Positions 49,201 through 58,899 of a DNA stretch of 64,000 nucleotides are shown piece by piece (the stretch's first letter is position 1; every line of letters begins with the position of its first letter). Both the position numbers and the translations under genes were made by a program. This stretch comes from Tetragonia tetragonoides (Eukaryota; Streptophyta; Magnoliopsida; Caryophyllales; Aizoaceae). The stretch is from NCBI GenBank assembly GCA_038025085.1, contig CM076152.1, positions 36,273,501-36,337,500 on the forward strand, read 5' to 3'. The notes under the pieces are model-generated. The model was not told the DNA's origin. It worked only from the letters and a program-made list of their open reading frames with translations, and searched no databases.

Positions 49201-50514
49201 AACAAACAGGTGAGGATTCTTTTCCAAATTTCACCATGCAGATTTTCATCCGGCTTCAGTTATTAACCAATATTATTATTGTATAGGAGTGATTCTGGCA
49301 TCCGTGGATTGCAATTTATCATCCAATCCACAGTAAAGGTGCACAAAACACCTTCATTGGTCATTTATTTGCTAGAAACCGTATTTATATCTGAATCATT
49401 TTGCAACTCTGCGTTTCTTTCAGGGTCCATGTCATATTGACCAGAGAGTTGAAGCTTTTCTCAGCAAGTTTGAGAATGAACTTCGTGAGCTTACTGCAGA
49501 TGAATTCAAGGTGAGTTCAAAATGTTCTGATTGAGATGCCCCCTTGGACTAGTTATTGAGTAGAGGATTTGGCAACTTGCTTATGATGGATGTGAGCTTA
49601 CTAGTAATTACAAAACAGGTTCAGTTGTCAAAAGGGAAATCTTACTACTAAAGAAAAGGGTGTCTGTGTCATAATTCTAATAGTGTCTATTACGTATTAT
49701 TGACTGATTTAAGATATCCATGCTTGACATTTCAAGGGTGACTGAGGACCGAAAGGCATGATACTTGTATTCATGTAGTTTTGTCAAAATTCAGATTATC
49801 CAAATAGAATCGGTGAAGGGATAAATGCTTTAGATACTTGTTTGATATGACGATAAGTAAATAAAAAATAGGTATTTCATGAGATGATGGTGCACTTCCT
49901 CCCAAAATCAGAACTAACTAAAGAGGGAGTGGGAAAAAAGAAAGTGGACCTACATTCTGATTTCATTGATATTAGAAATTTCATGATTTGATCATGCACT
50001 AGTGTTTGGCCTTGCTCCTTGATGATTTACTTGCAATAATTATATTATTTTTTTGACAGAAAAATGTCGGTGCACTGATTGATATGAAGCTGGAGAAACA
50101 CAAGAATTTGAGAGAAGAATCTAGGTTCTTTTGGAAAGAAATTACTGATGGCACTTTCAAATTTGACAGGAAAGAGTCTGAGGTATGGATATGTGAACCA
50201 GAGAAGTTACTTGTGGGGTTTTCTATTTTTAGTTTAGACTGCTCATGTTTGTACCATGACAGGTCGCAGCACTGAAGCAGCTAACCCAACAAGAGCTCAT
50301 AGATTGCTTTGATAAATTTATTAAAGTTGGTGCCACCCAAAAGAAGGCGCTCAGCATACGGGTGTATGGCTCCACGCATTCATCAGAGTTTGAAGCTGAT
50401 AAAACTAACTCAGACCAATCGCAGTTGATTCACATTGATGATATTTTCGGCTTTAGGAGAACACAGCCACTCTATGGTTCGTTCAGAGGAGGTCAGGGTC
50501 ATACAAAACTGTGA
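32579..50514 (+). CDS. PXM16: Insulin-degrading-enzyme-like M16 zinc metallopeptidase, peroxisomal type
   Basis: Degrades short peptides; plant homologues are placed in peroxisomes. 26 exons, starts/ends: 32579-32698, 32806-32881, 34629-34696, 36092-36183, 36369-36442, 36567-36610, 36930-36981, 38518-38640, 38733-38845, 38932-39094, 39743-39835, 41120-41205, 41375-41461, 43163-43266, 45281-45383, 45652-45747, 45873-46062, 46239-46300, 46790-46894, 47815-48016, 48103-48311, 49085-49209, 49287-49338, 49424-49510, 50060-50182, 50263-50514; 2901 bases, 966 aa (Arabidopsis about 970). The inverted zinc motif HFLEH is at 63-67 and the third ligand is Glu144 in AVDSEH. RSVEQLGYI (782-790) holds the conserved Arg and Tyr of the IDE active site. 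Other signatures are HGGSTNAFTASEYTNY and YSRLWYKPD. The C-terminus is GHTKL, a possible weak PTS1. Introns are large and loaded with transposon debris. Exon 22 has a duplicated acceptor. Confidence 0.95.
34166..34220. repeat. (AT)n microsatellite in intron 2 of the IDE-like gene
   Basis: About 27 perfect AT dinucleotides. Confidence 0.98.
39998..40152 (+). repeat. SINE remnant in IDE-like intron 11
   Basis: GATCTCGGGTCAAACGGAAA, CAGCCTCT, CAGGGGTAAGGCTGCGTACA and GGGAGCCTCTTTGGAGG with a GTAATGTTAATGTTAA tail match the shared 3' body of a SINE family common in plant introns (GGGTAAGGCTGCGTACA hallmark). Head not clear. Confidence 0.65.
40397..40694 (+). mobile_element. 5'-truncated LINE with target-site duplication in intron 11
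   Basis: A 258-base LINE tail (40417-40674) sits between two 20-base direct repeats, 40397-40416 and 40675-40694 (ACCAGTGGTCATAGATTCTT against ACCAATGGTCATAGATTCTT). It encodes FFWCLWLERNSRVFTGTSKP, the C-terminal zinc-binding/RT tail of plant LINEs, then a stop and a 3' UTR ending TTATCTAAAA. Confidence 0.85.
41690..41800 (-). repeat. SINE remnant, antisense, IDE-like intron 13
   Basis: Minus strand reads CATGGGTCAATCAGAAACCG, TCTCTCTA, then CCTAGGGGTAAAGCTGTGTA, the same SINE body as at 39998 but in reverse orientation. Confidence 0.6.
44121..44133 (+). repeat. Poly-G tract
   Basis: Thirteen consecutive G bases in intron 14; a possible sequencing weak point. Confidence 0.9.
44463..44672. 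mobile_element. Possible MITE in intron 14
   Basis: Left AAGACGATCTTACCGTG and right, inverted, AGTCGGTCTTGTGTAAG ... TCACGGTAC are loosely inverted. Between them TTACTTTTGGAC and TTACTTTTGACC repeat. Ends are too degraded for a firm call. Confidence 0.3.
45620..45642 (+). repeat. Poly-T tract near the exon 16 acceptor
   Basis: A run of over 20 T bases a few bases before the acceptor TTTGCAG at 45645-45651; it serves as the polypyrimidine tract. Confidence 0.9.
46385..46480 (-). repeat. SINE remnant, antisense, IDE-like intron 18
   Basis: Minus strand has AATAGCCTCTACAACTGTAG then GGGTAAGGCTGCACCTAACC and GACCCCGCCCTACACGGGGG, the 3' body of the same broad SINE group. Confidence 0.6.
47262..47415 (+). 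repeat. tRNA-derived SINE remnant, IDE-like intron 19
   Basis: GAGTCGGTAACTCTGCTGGT with AAGACGTCTGAAATCTATTC and GGTCCCAAGTTCAGGACCTC look like A- and B-box regions, followed by a body with GGTGGTTAACTTCTGGGGCT and CAGGCACAGCCCGGATACCC. Confidence 0.5.
48620..48735 (-). repeat. SINE remnant, antisense, IDE-like intron 21
   Basis: Minus strand reads CATGGGTCATTGGCAAACAG, CCTCTCTG, AGGGGTAAGATTACATAAAT and CTTGGCCACCTACACCTCGC, a third subfamily of the SINE group. Confidence 0.6.
48943..49150 (+). repeat. Perfect 104-bp tandem duplication covering the exon 22 acceptor
   Basis: 48943-49046 and 49047-49150 are identical, and the base run GCATTT recurs at 49151, so the breakpoints share a 6-base microhomology. 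Each copy holds 38 bases of intron with the acceptor GTGCATAG and the first 66 bases of exon 22. Use of the downstream acceptor (exon start 49085) keeps the frame; use of the upstream acceptor (48981) leads to TGA at 49056. Confidence 0.98.
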
Positions 50515-51043
50515 GTTCATGAAACCTGATATTAGGGAAAAGGAGGCGGTCACAAAAAGGAGACACTTGAATTGCACTAGGAAGTCCAACAGAGCAAAAT
50601 CTTGAGTGTGTGTGTGTAGGGTGGAGTTAATTCACTCAATGCCCCCTTTGAGCAGAAGACGTAAACCTGGGTGCTACCAGGAATTCGTAGTTTATCGTTG
50701 CATCTGACTCGTTAATATTACCCAGTGTTTCTAATTCTGTTTTCTCATGTTCCTTACAGCTGCTAGATTCAAACTGAAAAGAAATGAATGTATATAAACA
50801 AATGAATAAATACTAGAAATTGGGGCAGTTATAAAGAATTAAAGATTTAAGAGCTAGTAATGTATAATTTGTTCAGTTGATATACATCCATCAGCTTCTT
50901 CTATATCATCATATATTAGTAACACTTGGAATTCTCCTTTGTCACTATTCACTAGACTTCTGTTTCACAATAAGACTACATAATACTTTGAGTAGTGGTA
51001 AAAAATTTGTACTATAACATATAGGTTGTGTTGTGTCATATAC

Positions 51044-51097
<54 letters not shown>

Positions 51098-51244
51098 GAT
51101 TTCTATACAGCTTTTTTGATTAAAATCCCTACCTTTCATTTGCTACCATTTACCAATATTAACTTCAAATAAGCTATATTCCTGTATAACTTCACACTGT
51201 CCTCACTAGTTCTTCCAAAATTGACCAAATTGATCAACCAAGTT
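50515..51244. other. Between the IDE-like gene and the 275-aa gene (convergent ends)
   Basis: Contains both 3' UTRs, a (GT)n run near 50608 and an (AT)n microsatellite at about 51046-51094. No further gene recognised. Confidence 0.6.
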
Positions 51245-54200
51245 TCATGCAATTGGGATCTGGGGCTTCAAGCTGGCCATGCTCTCAGCCTCTACTGGTA
51301 TCTGTCCATGATAAGAACAATAAAACAGGTCAGAAAATAGTCTAAATACCCTCAAAAAAAAAAGATAGGTCAGAAAATTAGGTTTTGTGAATGGTTTGAT
51401 GGAGCTGTGCCTGAAGGGCAAAAAAGAACTAAATCAAAAGTAAGCATCACCCCTTTTGATCATTACATGAACATAATGCTTTAAAAATTAGTAAAACTCT
51501 AAAACGAGAGATTATGACATGGTTCGGAATCAATGCTCCCACCTCTTACAAAACAAGTAGAGCCATTAAAATCCACCCTCAAAAAAAGTGGTAATTGTGA
51601 GAAGGGGAGCATGGTCCAGGATGATCTAACGAGAGTTATGCATAGATGAACTATCATATATGTGGATGACATTAATACCCATGACAAACATTGCTTAAAT
51701 ATCGGGGAATTACCGTGTAAATAAATGGGTCTGATCTCCCTCCAAGTCCAGTTCGTTTGACTTCCTCCATCCTCAATAACCTGCAAAACCAATACAACAT
51801 TCAAACACCAGAATATCAACAGTTGAAAATTGACAAATGTATAGAACCAATCACATTGCCAAATATGATAATCTTAAACAAATAAAAACAGGAAAGAGAG
51901 AGATGTATACATTCTGAGAGCTTTGCTGGTATCAGGACTATCACCAAGAACCTGCCTAATGCGAACTTCAGAAGCACAACCAGCACCAGACAACATCCTC
52001 TTAATTGCTTCAGCTCTTTTTCTTATATGAAACGAACCCATACCAATCACTCTCTTCTTCATCTCTCTCTCCCTCTCCGCTCCAACCCTGCGTTTTCTCT
52101 CTCCTCTCTCCAATGGTGGTCGCCGGCTACTGGCTTTACTCCTCATGCTCGATATCTCACTCGAACCGCCACTCGACAAACACGAACCCTCTGTTGTAAT
52201 TGTTGTGCCATGATCTGTTGTTGCTTCTGATACTTCTCCTCTCATTTTGGGTTTTGTAGCTGCAGGAGTTTTCCAGATTACTGGTGCAACGGGTTTACGT
52301 TCCCTGTAACCCTTGTAGATTACCTTTGACCGAGCTTTTCGAGTTACCTGTAGAAAGAGAATGAAACTATGCAGTTTAGAGAATGATAATTGGAGGTATA
52401 ATTTGAAAGCAAAATAACAGAGGCTTTTAATCAATACAAATTCGATGTTTGGACAACACATGGTAAATTCTATTTCCATAATTTCAAAAGAACAAGCATA
52501 TAGATTTGCTAAAGCTGTTTAAATTCAAACTCCTTTCAAAAGCAAGTAGTAATAAGCAATACAATCGTCAGAAATCAAATGGTGAAAAACAGAGAGCTAT
52601 AAAAATCAATTCTAAACCATAATAATCATGATTGATTTTGAAAGTGTTTTTTCAATGGGGATTTGATATTTGGACAGCAGATGGCCAGTTTCATAAGTCA
52701 ATTTCAAAGAACAAGCAAGAACTAAATTCATTAAAGCTTTTAAAACTCAAAGTCGCTTCAAAAATAAGCTAATGGCCAAAACATTATAGCAAAGAACATA
52801 GAGATACATCATCAGTTCTTAGTTCGTTTGAGGTTTATTGAGAGAGATGCAATTGCATAGATTGTTGTAAAATAAATCACATTACAACTTCGAATTTACG
52901 AGCAACTGCATAGATTGTTGCAAACGCATGAAATTCAAAATACAGAACTGGGATTCAAATTAGCTGTGCATATCACCAATGAATACGAATTTTTGAACTT
53001 CCTTCAAGAAAAAAGCGATCATATTCATTTACTTCAACTCAATATAATCGAAATATTGCAGCAGATTCGAATTTGAAATCGCAAACACACCAGAACAACT
53101 GGAAACACCTAACAAATAAACAGAGCATCGGAAAGGCGATAAGTGTTTCAGCTTACAACTCAAGCAACAAAATCGATTCAAATTAAAATTTGCACTATCA
53201 ATCAAAATTCAACGTCAATGAAACCAAAAACCTACTAATTATAGCAAATAATACAAATTCGTTTGAAATTACTCCAATTGAAAACAAACCAAAGCAGCAC
53301 ATGCATATCAAATTCAAACAAAGTCAGAATATCACTTTGTTACAGCCAAAAAGCAAGTAGTATCCTTGAAATTCAACCAAGCAAAATGCAGAAAAATGAA
53401 TCGATTTCACTTCGGCTCACAAATTCAGCAATCGAAGCAAATTTGAATTCAACATTGCAAAAAACACGAGAACAATGGATCACATCACCAAAAAACATCT
53501 AAAAGAACAGAGGATCAAAGACCTAATGAGTGTTCTAGCTTAGAACTCAGGCAACGAAGGTCGTTTCAAATTCTGCATCACATTTACTTTCAAATTCAAC
53601 TGAAACTGAACTACATACCTAGTTATTACAGCAAATTAACTTAAAAGCATAATCTCGTTTTATGCATTTCATACGAAAATCACTGTGTGAAAATTGAATT
53701 ACTCGAATTCAAAAACAAACCAAACCAGCACATGCGTATCTATCCAAAAATTAACAAACATAAAGCTAGATCATAATTTAACAGAAATTTGAGCAGATAA
53801 TACTATCGTGCTTCAAAATCAAGCTAACAAAAAGCAGAAAATAATATCCAAATTCAAACTGAAAAGCTTAATTCAAATTTAAACCGAAGAATAACCTTAA
53901 GCTTAATCTCACGACTTTGAACTTGAACAGAGTCATCATCAGCAGTCAAAGTCGAAACACACAGCGTAGTATCAGAGCTTGTCTCCAAATTTCTCAACTC
54001 TTCCTCAACATTTTTACTCACTTTGCTCGCAAATTCAACTGGTTTCTTCTCATTAACGTCAATTTTCGAGCTACAAAAACTCCATTGATAAGCCAAAAAA
54101 TTCGAATCAAAAACTCGACAAACGAAAAATATCGAGAGAGAGAGAGAGAGAGAGAAAATGAATTTCAATTCGCTCACATTGTTGTCGCTGTTGAAGAGAA

Positions 54201-54269
54201 GGCTTCGTAAGAGAGGAGAAGAAGAGCTGATGCTGCTGTTAGCTCTAACTCGCTTGGAAATTCCTCCAT
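51245..54269 (-). CDS. Basic protein of unknown function with conserved C-terminal block
   Basis: Five exons on the minus strand (in coding order 54269-54178, 54070-53896, 52347-51911, 51780-51714, 51301-51245) are joined by GT-AG introns in consistent phase, giving 828 bases and 275 aa. Start MEEFPSELELTAASALLLLS. The middle is basic and Ser/Thr-rich (VTRKARSKVIYKGYRERKPV, VIWKTPAATKPK, RRPPLERGERKRRVGAERER). The C-terminal part reads FHIRKRAEAIKRMLSGAGCA, SEVRIRQVLGDSPDTSKALR, MLLRMEEVKRTGLGGRSDPF and looks like a small helical, winged-helix-type DNA-binding fold; that is a guess. The tail is IYTIPVEAESMASLKPQIPI. If the last intron is not removed, exon 4 instead runs on to a TAA at 51672. 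Likely nuclear. I do not recognise a named family. Confidence 0.8.
54133..54155. repeat. (GA)n microsatellite in intron 1 of the 275-aa gene
   Basis: Eleven GA dinucleotides just after the intron 1 donor; a CT run on the coding strand. Confidence 0.95.
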
Positions 54270-54350
54270 TTTCTCTCTCTCTTCTCTCTCTTCTCTGAGT
54301 GAAAATGGCGGGGCTCTGAAAATAATTTGAAAATTTTGATTCTGAGTTTC

Positions 54351-54353
<3 letters not shown>

Positions 54354-54411
<58 letters not shown>
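54354..54411. repeat. (CT)n microsatellite in the leader of the 275-aa gene
   Basis: About 28 CT dinucleotides some 85 bases before the ATG; GA repeats on the coding strand, as in GAGA-type plant leader or promoter elements. Confidence 0.95.
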
Positions 54412-54412
<1 letters not shown>

Positions 54413-55194
54413 TATAGTTTTAACCGTTTTTGGTTGAGCTTTTAATTTTGTTGTAGCTGCATGTGGAGAGAGATGGTTTTGACGGCTGTGATGATATGAT
54501 GGCATTCCACATGTGATTTAACGGTTTCGATTTAGCTTGAGAATGGATTTCTTTTTCTTTTTTTGTTTGTCTTAAACAAAAATAATTTTTGAATTTTTTT
54601 TCTTCTTAGTGATTAAGTACATGGGGAACAAATATAATTAAAAGCCACATTACATTTCAGATGCAAGGTTTTAGTTTTTTCTTTTTTTTTTTAGGGTCAA
54701 GATGCAAGGTTAGTTACACATTAAGTTGAATTAGTTGAAAAATGGTAAGGAGTAATATTTAATTAGATGCAAAATCAAAAAATTAACACATGGATTAATA
54801 ATTTTAGTGCCAATCAAATATGGGTTTAGGAAATGATACATGGGTGTGTTCTTTTTTACTGAACTGAACTGAACTTCGCTCCACTAAACTGAACTTCATT
54901 AAACTAACGTGTAACATGTGAGTGAAAAAGTAGATCATATAAGCGAACTGAACTCCACTAAACCAAATTGAACTAAAACAAAGGGGAAAAGGATCACACC
55001 CACGGGTCAAACTTATCAATAATGAATTCTTAAGTTAGACTACCCCATCCCAACTACATAACATGATACCAAAATTCAATCAAATATCCAATAACAAGAC
55101 ACCAAAACTCAAAACCAATCCCAACACTAGTTTTGTTCCTAACTATAAATCATAGTCATAGTTTCCAATAGATTTGCGACAAAAAGGGATCTTG
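54412..55194. promoter_or_regulatory. Upstream region of the 275-aa gene and spacer
   Basis: AT-rich; no gene. It contains the small MITE at 54842-55001. Confidence 0.4.
54842..55001. mobile_element. Small MITE with GGGTGTG ends
   Basis: 160 bases bounded by GGGTGTGTTCTTTTTTACTG and, inverted, GGGTGTGATCCTTTTCCCC. Inside, ACTGAACTGAACTGAACTTC and AACTGAACTTCATTAAACTA repeats. It has the same kind of ends as the element at 14707-15107. Confidence 0.5.
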
Positions 55195-56204
55195 TTAATC
55201 ATCTCTCTCGCAACCCATCCACTGGAGCCACTCAACATAGGGCTTGACATACTCCCAGAGCAAAGAGTCCTTGTTGCCCCCTACTGATCCCTTCTTGTAC
55301 CAGTCAATGATATCATCGTCGTCAAGCATATCAAAATTTTAAAAGAACTTTAGAACCTTTGGCACCTCCTTGACAGCATCGCATCTTTTCGATCTTTCTC
55401 TTTTATCTGCATAAGAGCTTATTTTCATAGCAAAAGACACGATCGCATGAAGCAAAACCAGCTGGGAACCCGCAAAAGCCTGGGCTGCAGCTAGATAATA
55501 ATCATTGTTACGCACCTTTTTACAAAATCCCGATCCCATACCGCCAAATAGAGCCTCAAACAGAGCATCCACCACCTCTTGGGGGCTGCCAGAGCACGAT
55601 GCTAAATGAGCCTTCAACTGGTCTGTAGTGTGACTCTTCATGAGGAACTTCTTCAAGCCCTTGACAAGACTCTCACTTGGGTCATCAGAATCTGTATGGT
55701 TTGTTTGTGGTTTGATATCCGGTTTCGACTTACGAAGGGGAGACTTTTCCATACATTCAGATAGAGCCTCACACAGTGCATCCACTACCTCTTGGGTGGT
55801 GCCAATGCACGACTCTAAATAAATCTTAAACTGGCCTAAAGTACAACCCTTCTTGAGATAGTCCTTCAGGCCCTCGATGAGACTCTGACTTGAGTCATCA
55901 AACTGTGTAAGGTTTGCTTGTGGTTTGTTCTCCAATTTCAACTCACAAGGGAGATACTTTTTCCCAGATGACTCTTCTTCGTTGATTGACAGCAGAACTA
56001 TCTCACATGAGGCAGCATAAGTATCTCAGATATCACAGCATTTAGCTCCTCGTCATCAGAAGCTTCAACTCCTGGCTGTTCTTTCTCTGCCCTTCTCATA
56101 GCCTTTTTGTCCCTTGTATTTTTTTCAGACGTAGGACAATAGTCTCCAAGCAAGCCAATAATGATAAGAAGAGAGAGGCCAATCAGACGTAAAAGACGTT
56201 TCAA
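55195..56204 (-). pseudogene. eIF5-like pseudogene with duplicated segment
   Basis: Block 56204-55998 holds TSEKNTRDKKAMRRAEKEQP, matching the KKAMRRAEKER linker after the eIF5 zinc finger, then SDDEELNAVISEILMLPH and a TAG. Block 55941-55339 is open for 200 aa and has two related halves, SLIEGLKDYLKKGCTLGQFK...TTQEVVDALCEAL and SLVKGLKKFLMKSHTTDQLK...SPQEVVDALFEALFGG, followed by YLAAAQAFAGSQLVLLHAI, like the eIF5 C-terminal W2 domain. A TAA after KVLKFF is followed in the same frame by NFDMLDDDDIIDWYKKGS and LLWEYVKPYVEWLQWM. eIF5 is the GTPase-activating factor for eIF2 in start-codon recognition. The N-terminal domain is missing and there are no introns; plant eIF5 genes are themselves intron-poor, so this need not be a retrocopy. 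Confidence 0.75.
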
Positions 56205-58642
56205 GCTCCACTTTGGTGATCAGCAAGTAAAGCAGACTTAAAAACAATTTCCTACAAAAAGGAATGCTCAATTATGTATGTAAGCAGCTCATAAATTGGT
56301 CAATCCACGAGACAGATAATAAGGCGGAAGGACAAACTAAGCAGCACAGACGGTGTATTATAATTTAGAAGTAACAATGATCTCAAACAAAGCTAGGATG
56401 CTAGATCACAGAAGAAACGGATACCCAAATATAAATGTATGAAAGGATTTCTCTAACAAAATACTAACATCCACATTTGCAAACATTTACACGGCACAGC
56501 TACAGGATCCAAATACTTTCTACTCCTAGACCACGAACTGCAGAATACTTTGAACAGGACATTACAGATTTCCGTTCACGAGGGAACATCACTTGATTCA
56601 CTTCATGCTAGACTGTTTAACCACCAACCGAAGTGTGTATGAGTGATCCAAAGGTATACACAATGTAGAGTCGACACCACATGTATGTACACACGTAATT
56701 ACCATAATTTTTCGAAGAATGAGAATCATCCTGTAAGGAACCAACACCTCCAAGCAATTCTGACATCAAGAATGGAATCCATATGTTCACAGTCCTAAAC
56801 ACGGAAACTCCTGGGAGTGCGTACCAGAAATATTTGAGAACTGGAAACAGCAAGACGGTCTAGATTGAACAGAAAAGATATTACTGAGCACAAATTTGAT
56901 GGGACACCCGAAATTAACAAGAGTTCAAAGGGATTTTCAATTTTCCAATTGAACAGCAGACCCCTTATTAGAATTTGCAGAAAGCTCCCTCAGACAGCAG
57001 TCATCTAGCAACAAAACAGCATGCTCAGGGTGAAAGATATACTAACATACCTCCAAGCCATACTCTAGTTAGAACTTACAAGCAAGCACACCGAAAACAA
57101 ACTCCTAATCTACCTAGATCACATATCCCCTCTAAAAATTCTTCATTTCCTTGAGATGATATAGCACTACAAGAAATTAATAAAATTATATCAATCACTA
57201 CCTAAAAGGCTTATTAGCTTAAACTCACAATCAATCTTAAAACAGAAAGTGAGCAATCATTAAGCTTCTCTTAAAAAGGGCAAATGTGAATAACAAACTT
57301 TTAAACAGAAATCAAACTCTCACCGTCCATTTAGACCTCCAAGTGAATACCCAATTTACATCACACAAAACCAGACCTCAATGTAATCAAATTGACACTT
57401 ATCCCCTTCTTATAACATTACAGATTACAAATTATCAAATAAATAAATAAATTACAGATTACAAATTATCAATAAAAAAAAATTTACAGATTACAATATA
57501 TGCTTTACTTTGTCCATGTTGTGGGTGAGTATAAATTGGACAATGGACATCACATAATTTGATACCATTAGCTATGAATGGCACACTAATGCAAACGAAA
57601 AATACTAATAAGTTGGAAAAAAGTTAAAACCCCATAGTATAATTACACAGAAACTCATATTAGGCAGCCTCAACGTGAGACGCCTCAAATTGTCACTCAT
57701 GCTTAGCTATAGAGATGGACTCACGTTAAGACGGCCTCATATGAGACATTTTGAATTAATTAGAGTGCACTTAATAAAACCTCACAGTATAAAGTAACCA
57801 TTACCTGATTACCATCTAATCATATCATGTTCTCTAAGATGATTCAACTAAGCTAATCATCAATTCCTCGAATTTTAGCTTGGCAGATATGAATAATAAA
57901 TAACTGCATAAGAAACCATCAAAAGAATAGTTATGTTTACCTTAGGAATTTGGCAGCTTATTAGAGCAGGTGGATTGTACATGGAATTCAAGAATTATTG
58001 TCCTGTTGAAATCGAAAAAACCTAGGAGATAAAATCGATTTGTTTTGTTTCATCATTTTTTATTTTTAGTTTTTTTTTGGGTTCAAATTCTTATTTTCAT
58101 TTCTCTCCTCCTTATTTGGATTTTCCCGGCCCGCCTGTATATATAGGATTTGGGCCACATTGAGGGACCAAGTAGGCATAAGACATGGGCCACGCTTTTT
58201 TCTGAATGTTTGTAGACATGGACGGCAACCTCAAAGTCTCTATATAACTGAGCGTTGTCGGTTGGTTTCATCCAAAAAAAATTCCTTTTTCTTTTTTTTT
58301 AACTTAGCTCCTAGGTTTTCCTAAGAGATAAAACAAATTTCAGGTCTTTAAACAATTTTAACTTCATCAAAAACAAAACACTTTTTTCTTTCAATCCGTT
58401 GGCTAAATATTTTCGCTTTCAATTTTGGATTAACATCAAACAAGCGACTTTCAAGTATTAAAACAACTACCACGCAAGCAAAACCTTAAGGTGAACTAAT
58501 TTATATGTATTGTGTAGTAGATTAGCACTAACTTATTTGAAAATTAAGAAGGCAACACGAGGACGGTTTTCAAATGGTATGCGTTAGTGTAAATGAGGTT
58601 TTGTTCATGCGTTTTGCTATGTACATAGGAGTATATGAAGTA
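56205..58642. other. Intergenic, no gene supported
   Basis: AT-rich. Contains a duplicated ATTACAGATTACAAATTATC motif at 57417-57500 and GAGACGCCTCA / AAGACGGCCTCATATGAGAC motifs near 57680-57750 typical of decayed MITEs. Short open frames show no recognised motif. Confidence 0.5.
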
Positions 58643-58899
58643 CTCCCTCCGTTTCTGAAAAATGGTAATATTTACTTTTGCACGGTCTCCAATGCACTAC
58701 TTTGACCATGAATATTTGTGTTTATATGAATACATAAACTATAAAAAAAATAGATTTTCCAAAAGTACTATGTAAAACGAATCCAACGATAGTATTTTTA
58801 CATTGTAAATCCTTATATTTTTTCCGAAATCAATGGTCAAAGTTTGTAAAGTTTGACCTTCAAAAAGTAAATGTTATCATTTTTCCGAAACAGAGGGAG
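58643..58899. mobile_element. Stowaway MITE, 257 bp
   Basis: Terminal inverted repeats CTCCCTCCGTTTC / GAAACAGAGGGAG (one mismatch) flanked by TA on both sides (58641-58642 and 58900-58901), the Tc1/mariner target. The subterminal TGAAAAATGGTAA and TTATCATTTTTCCG also pair. Confidence 0.9.

Noticed and set aside
26402..50514. Biosynthetic gene cluster around SMT1
   Set aside because: Neighbours (peptidase, DUF642, STELLO) are not sterol or specialised-metabolism enzymes.
51499..51819. Separate minus-strand coding frame of about 106 codons
   Set aside because: It is an out-of-phase reading of exon 4 of the 275-aa gene plus intron; the spliced frame fits better.
56205..58271. Upstream exons for the eIF5-like locus or a separate minus-strand gene
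   Set aside because: No eIF5 N-terminal or zinc-finger motif is found, and the short frame at 58083-58271 has no recognised similarity.
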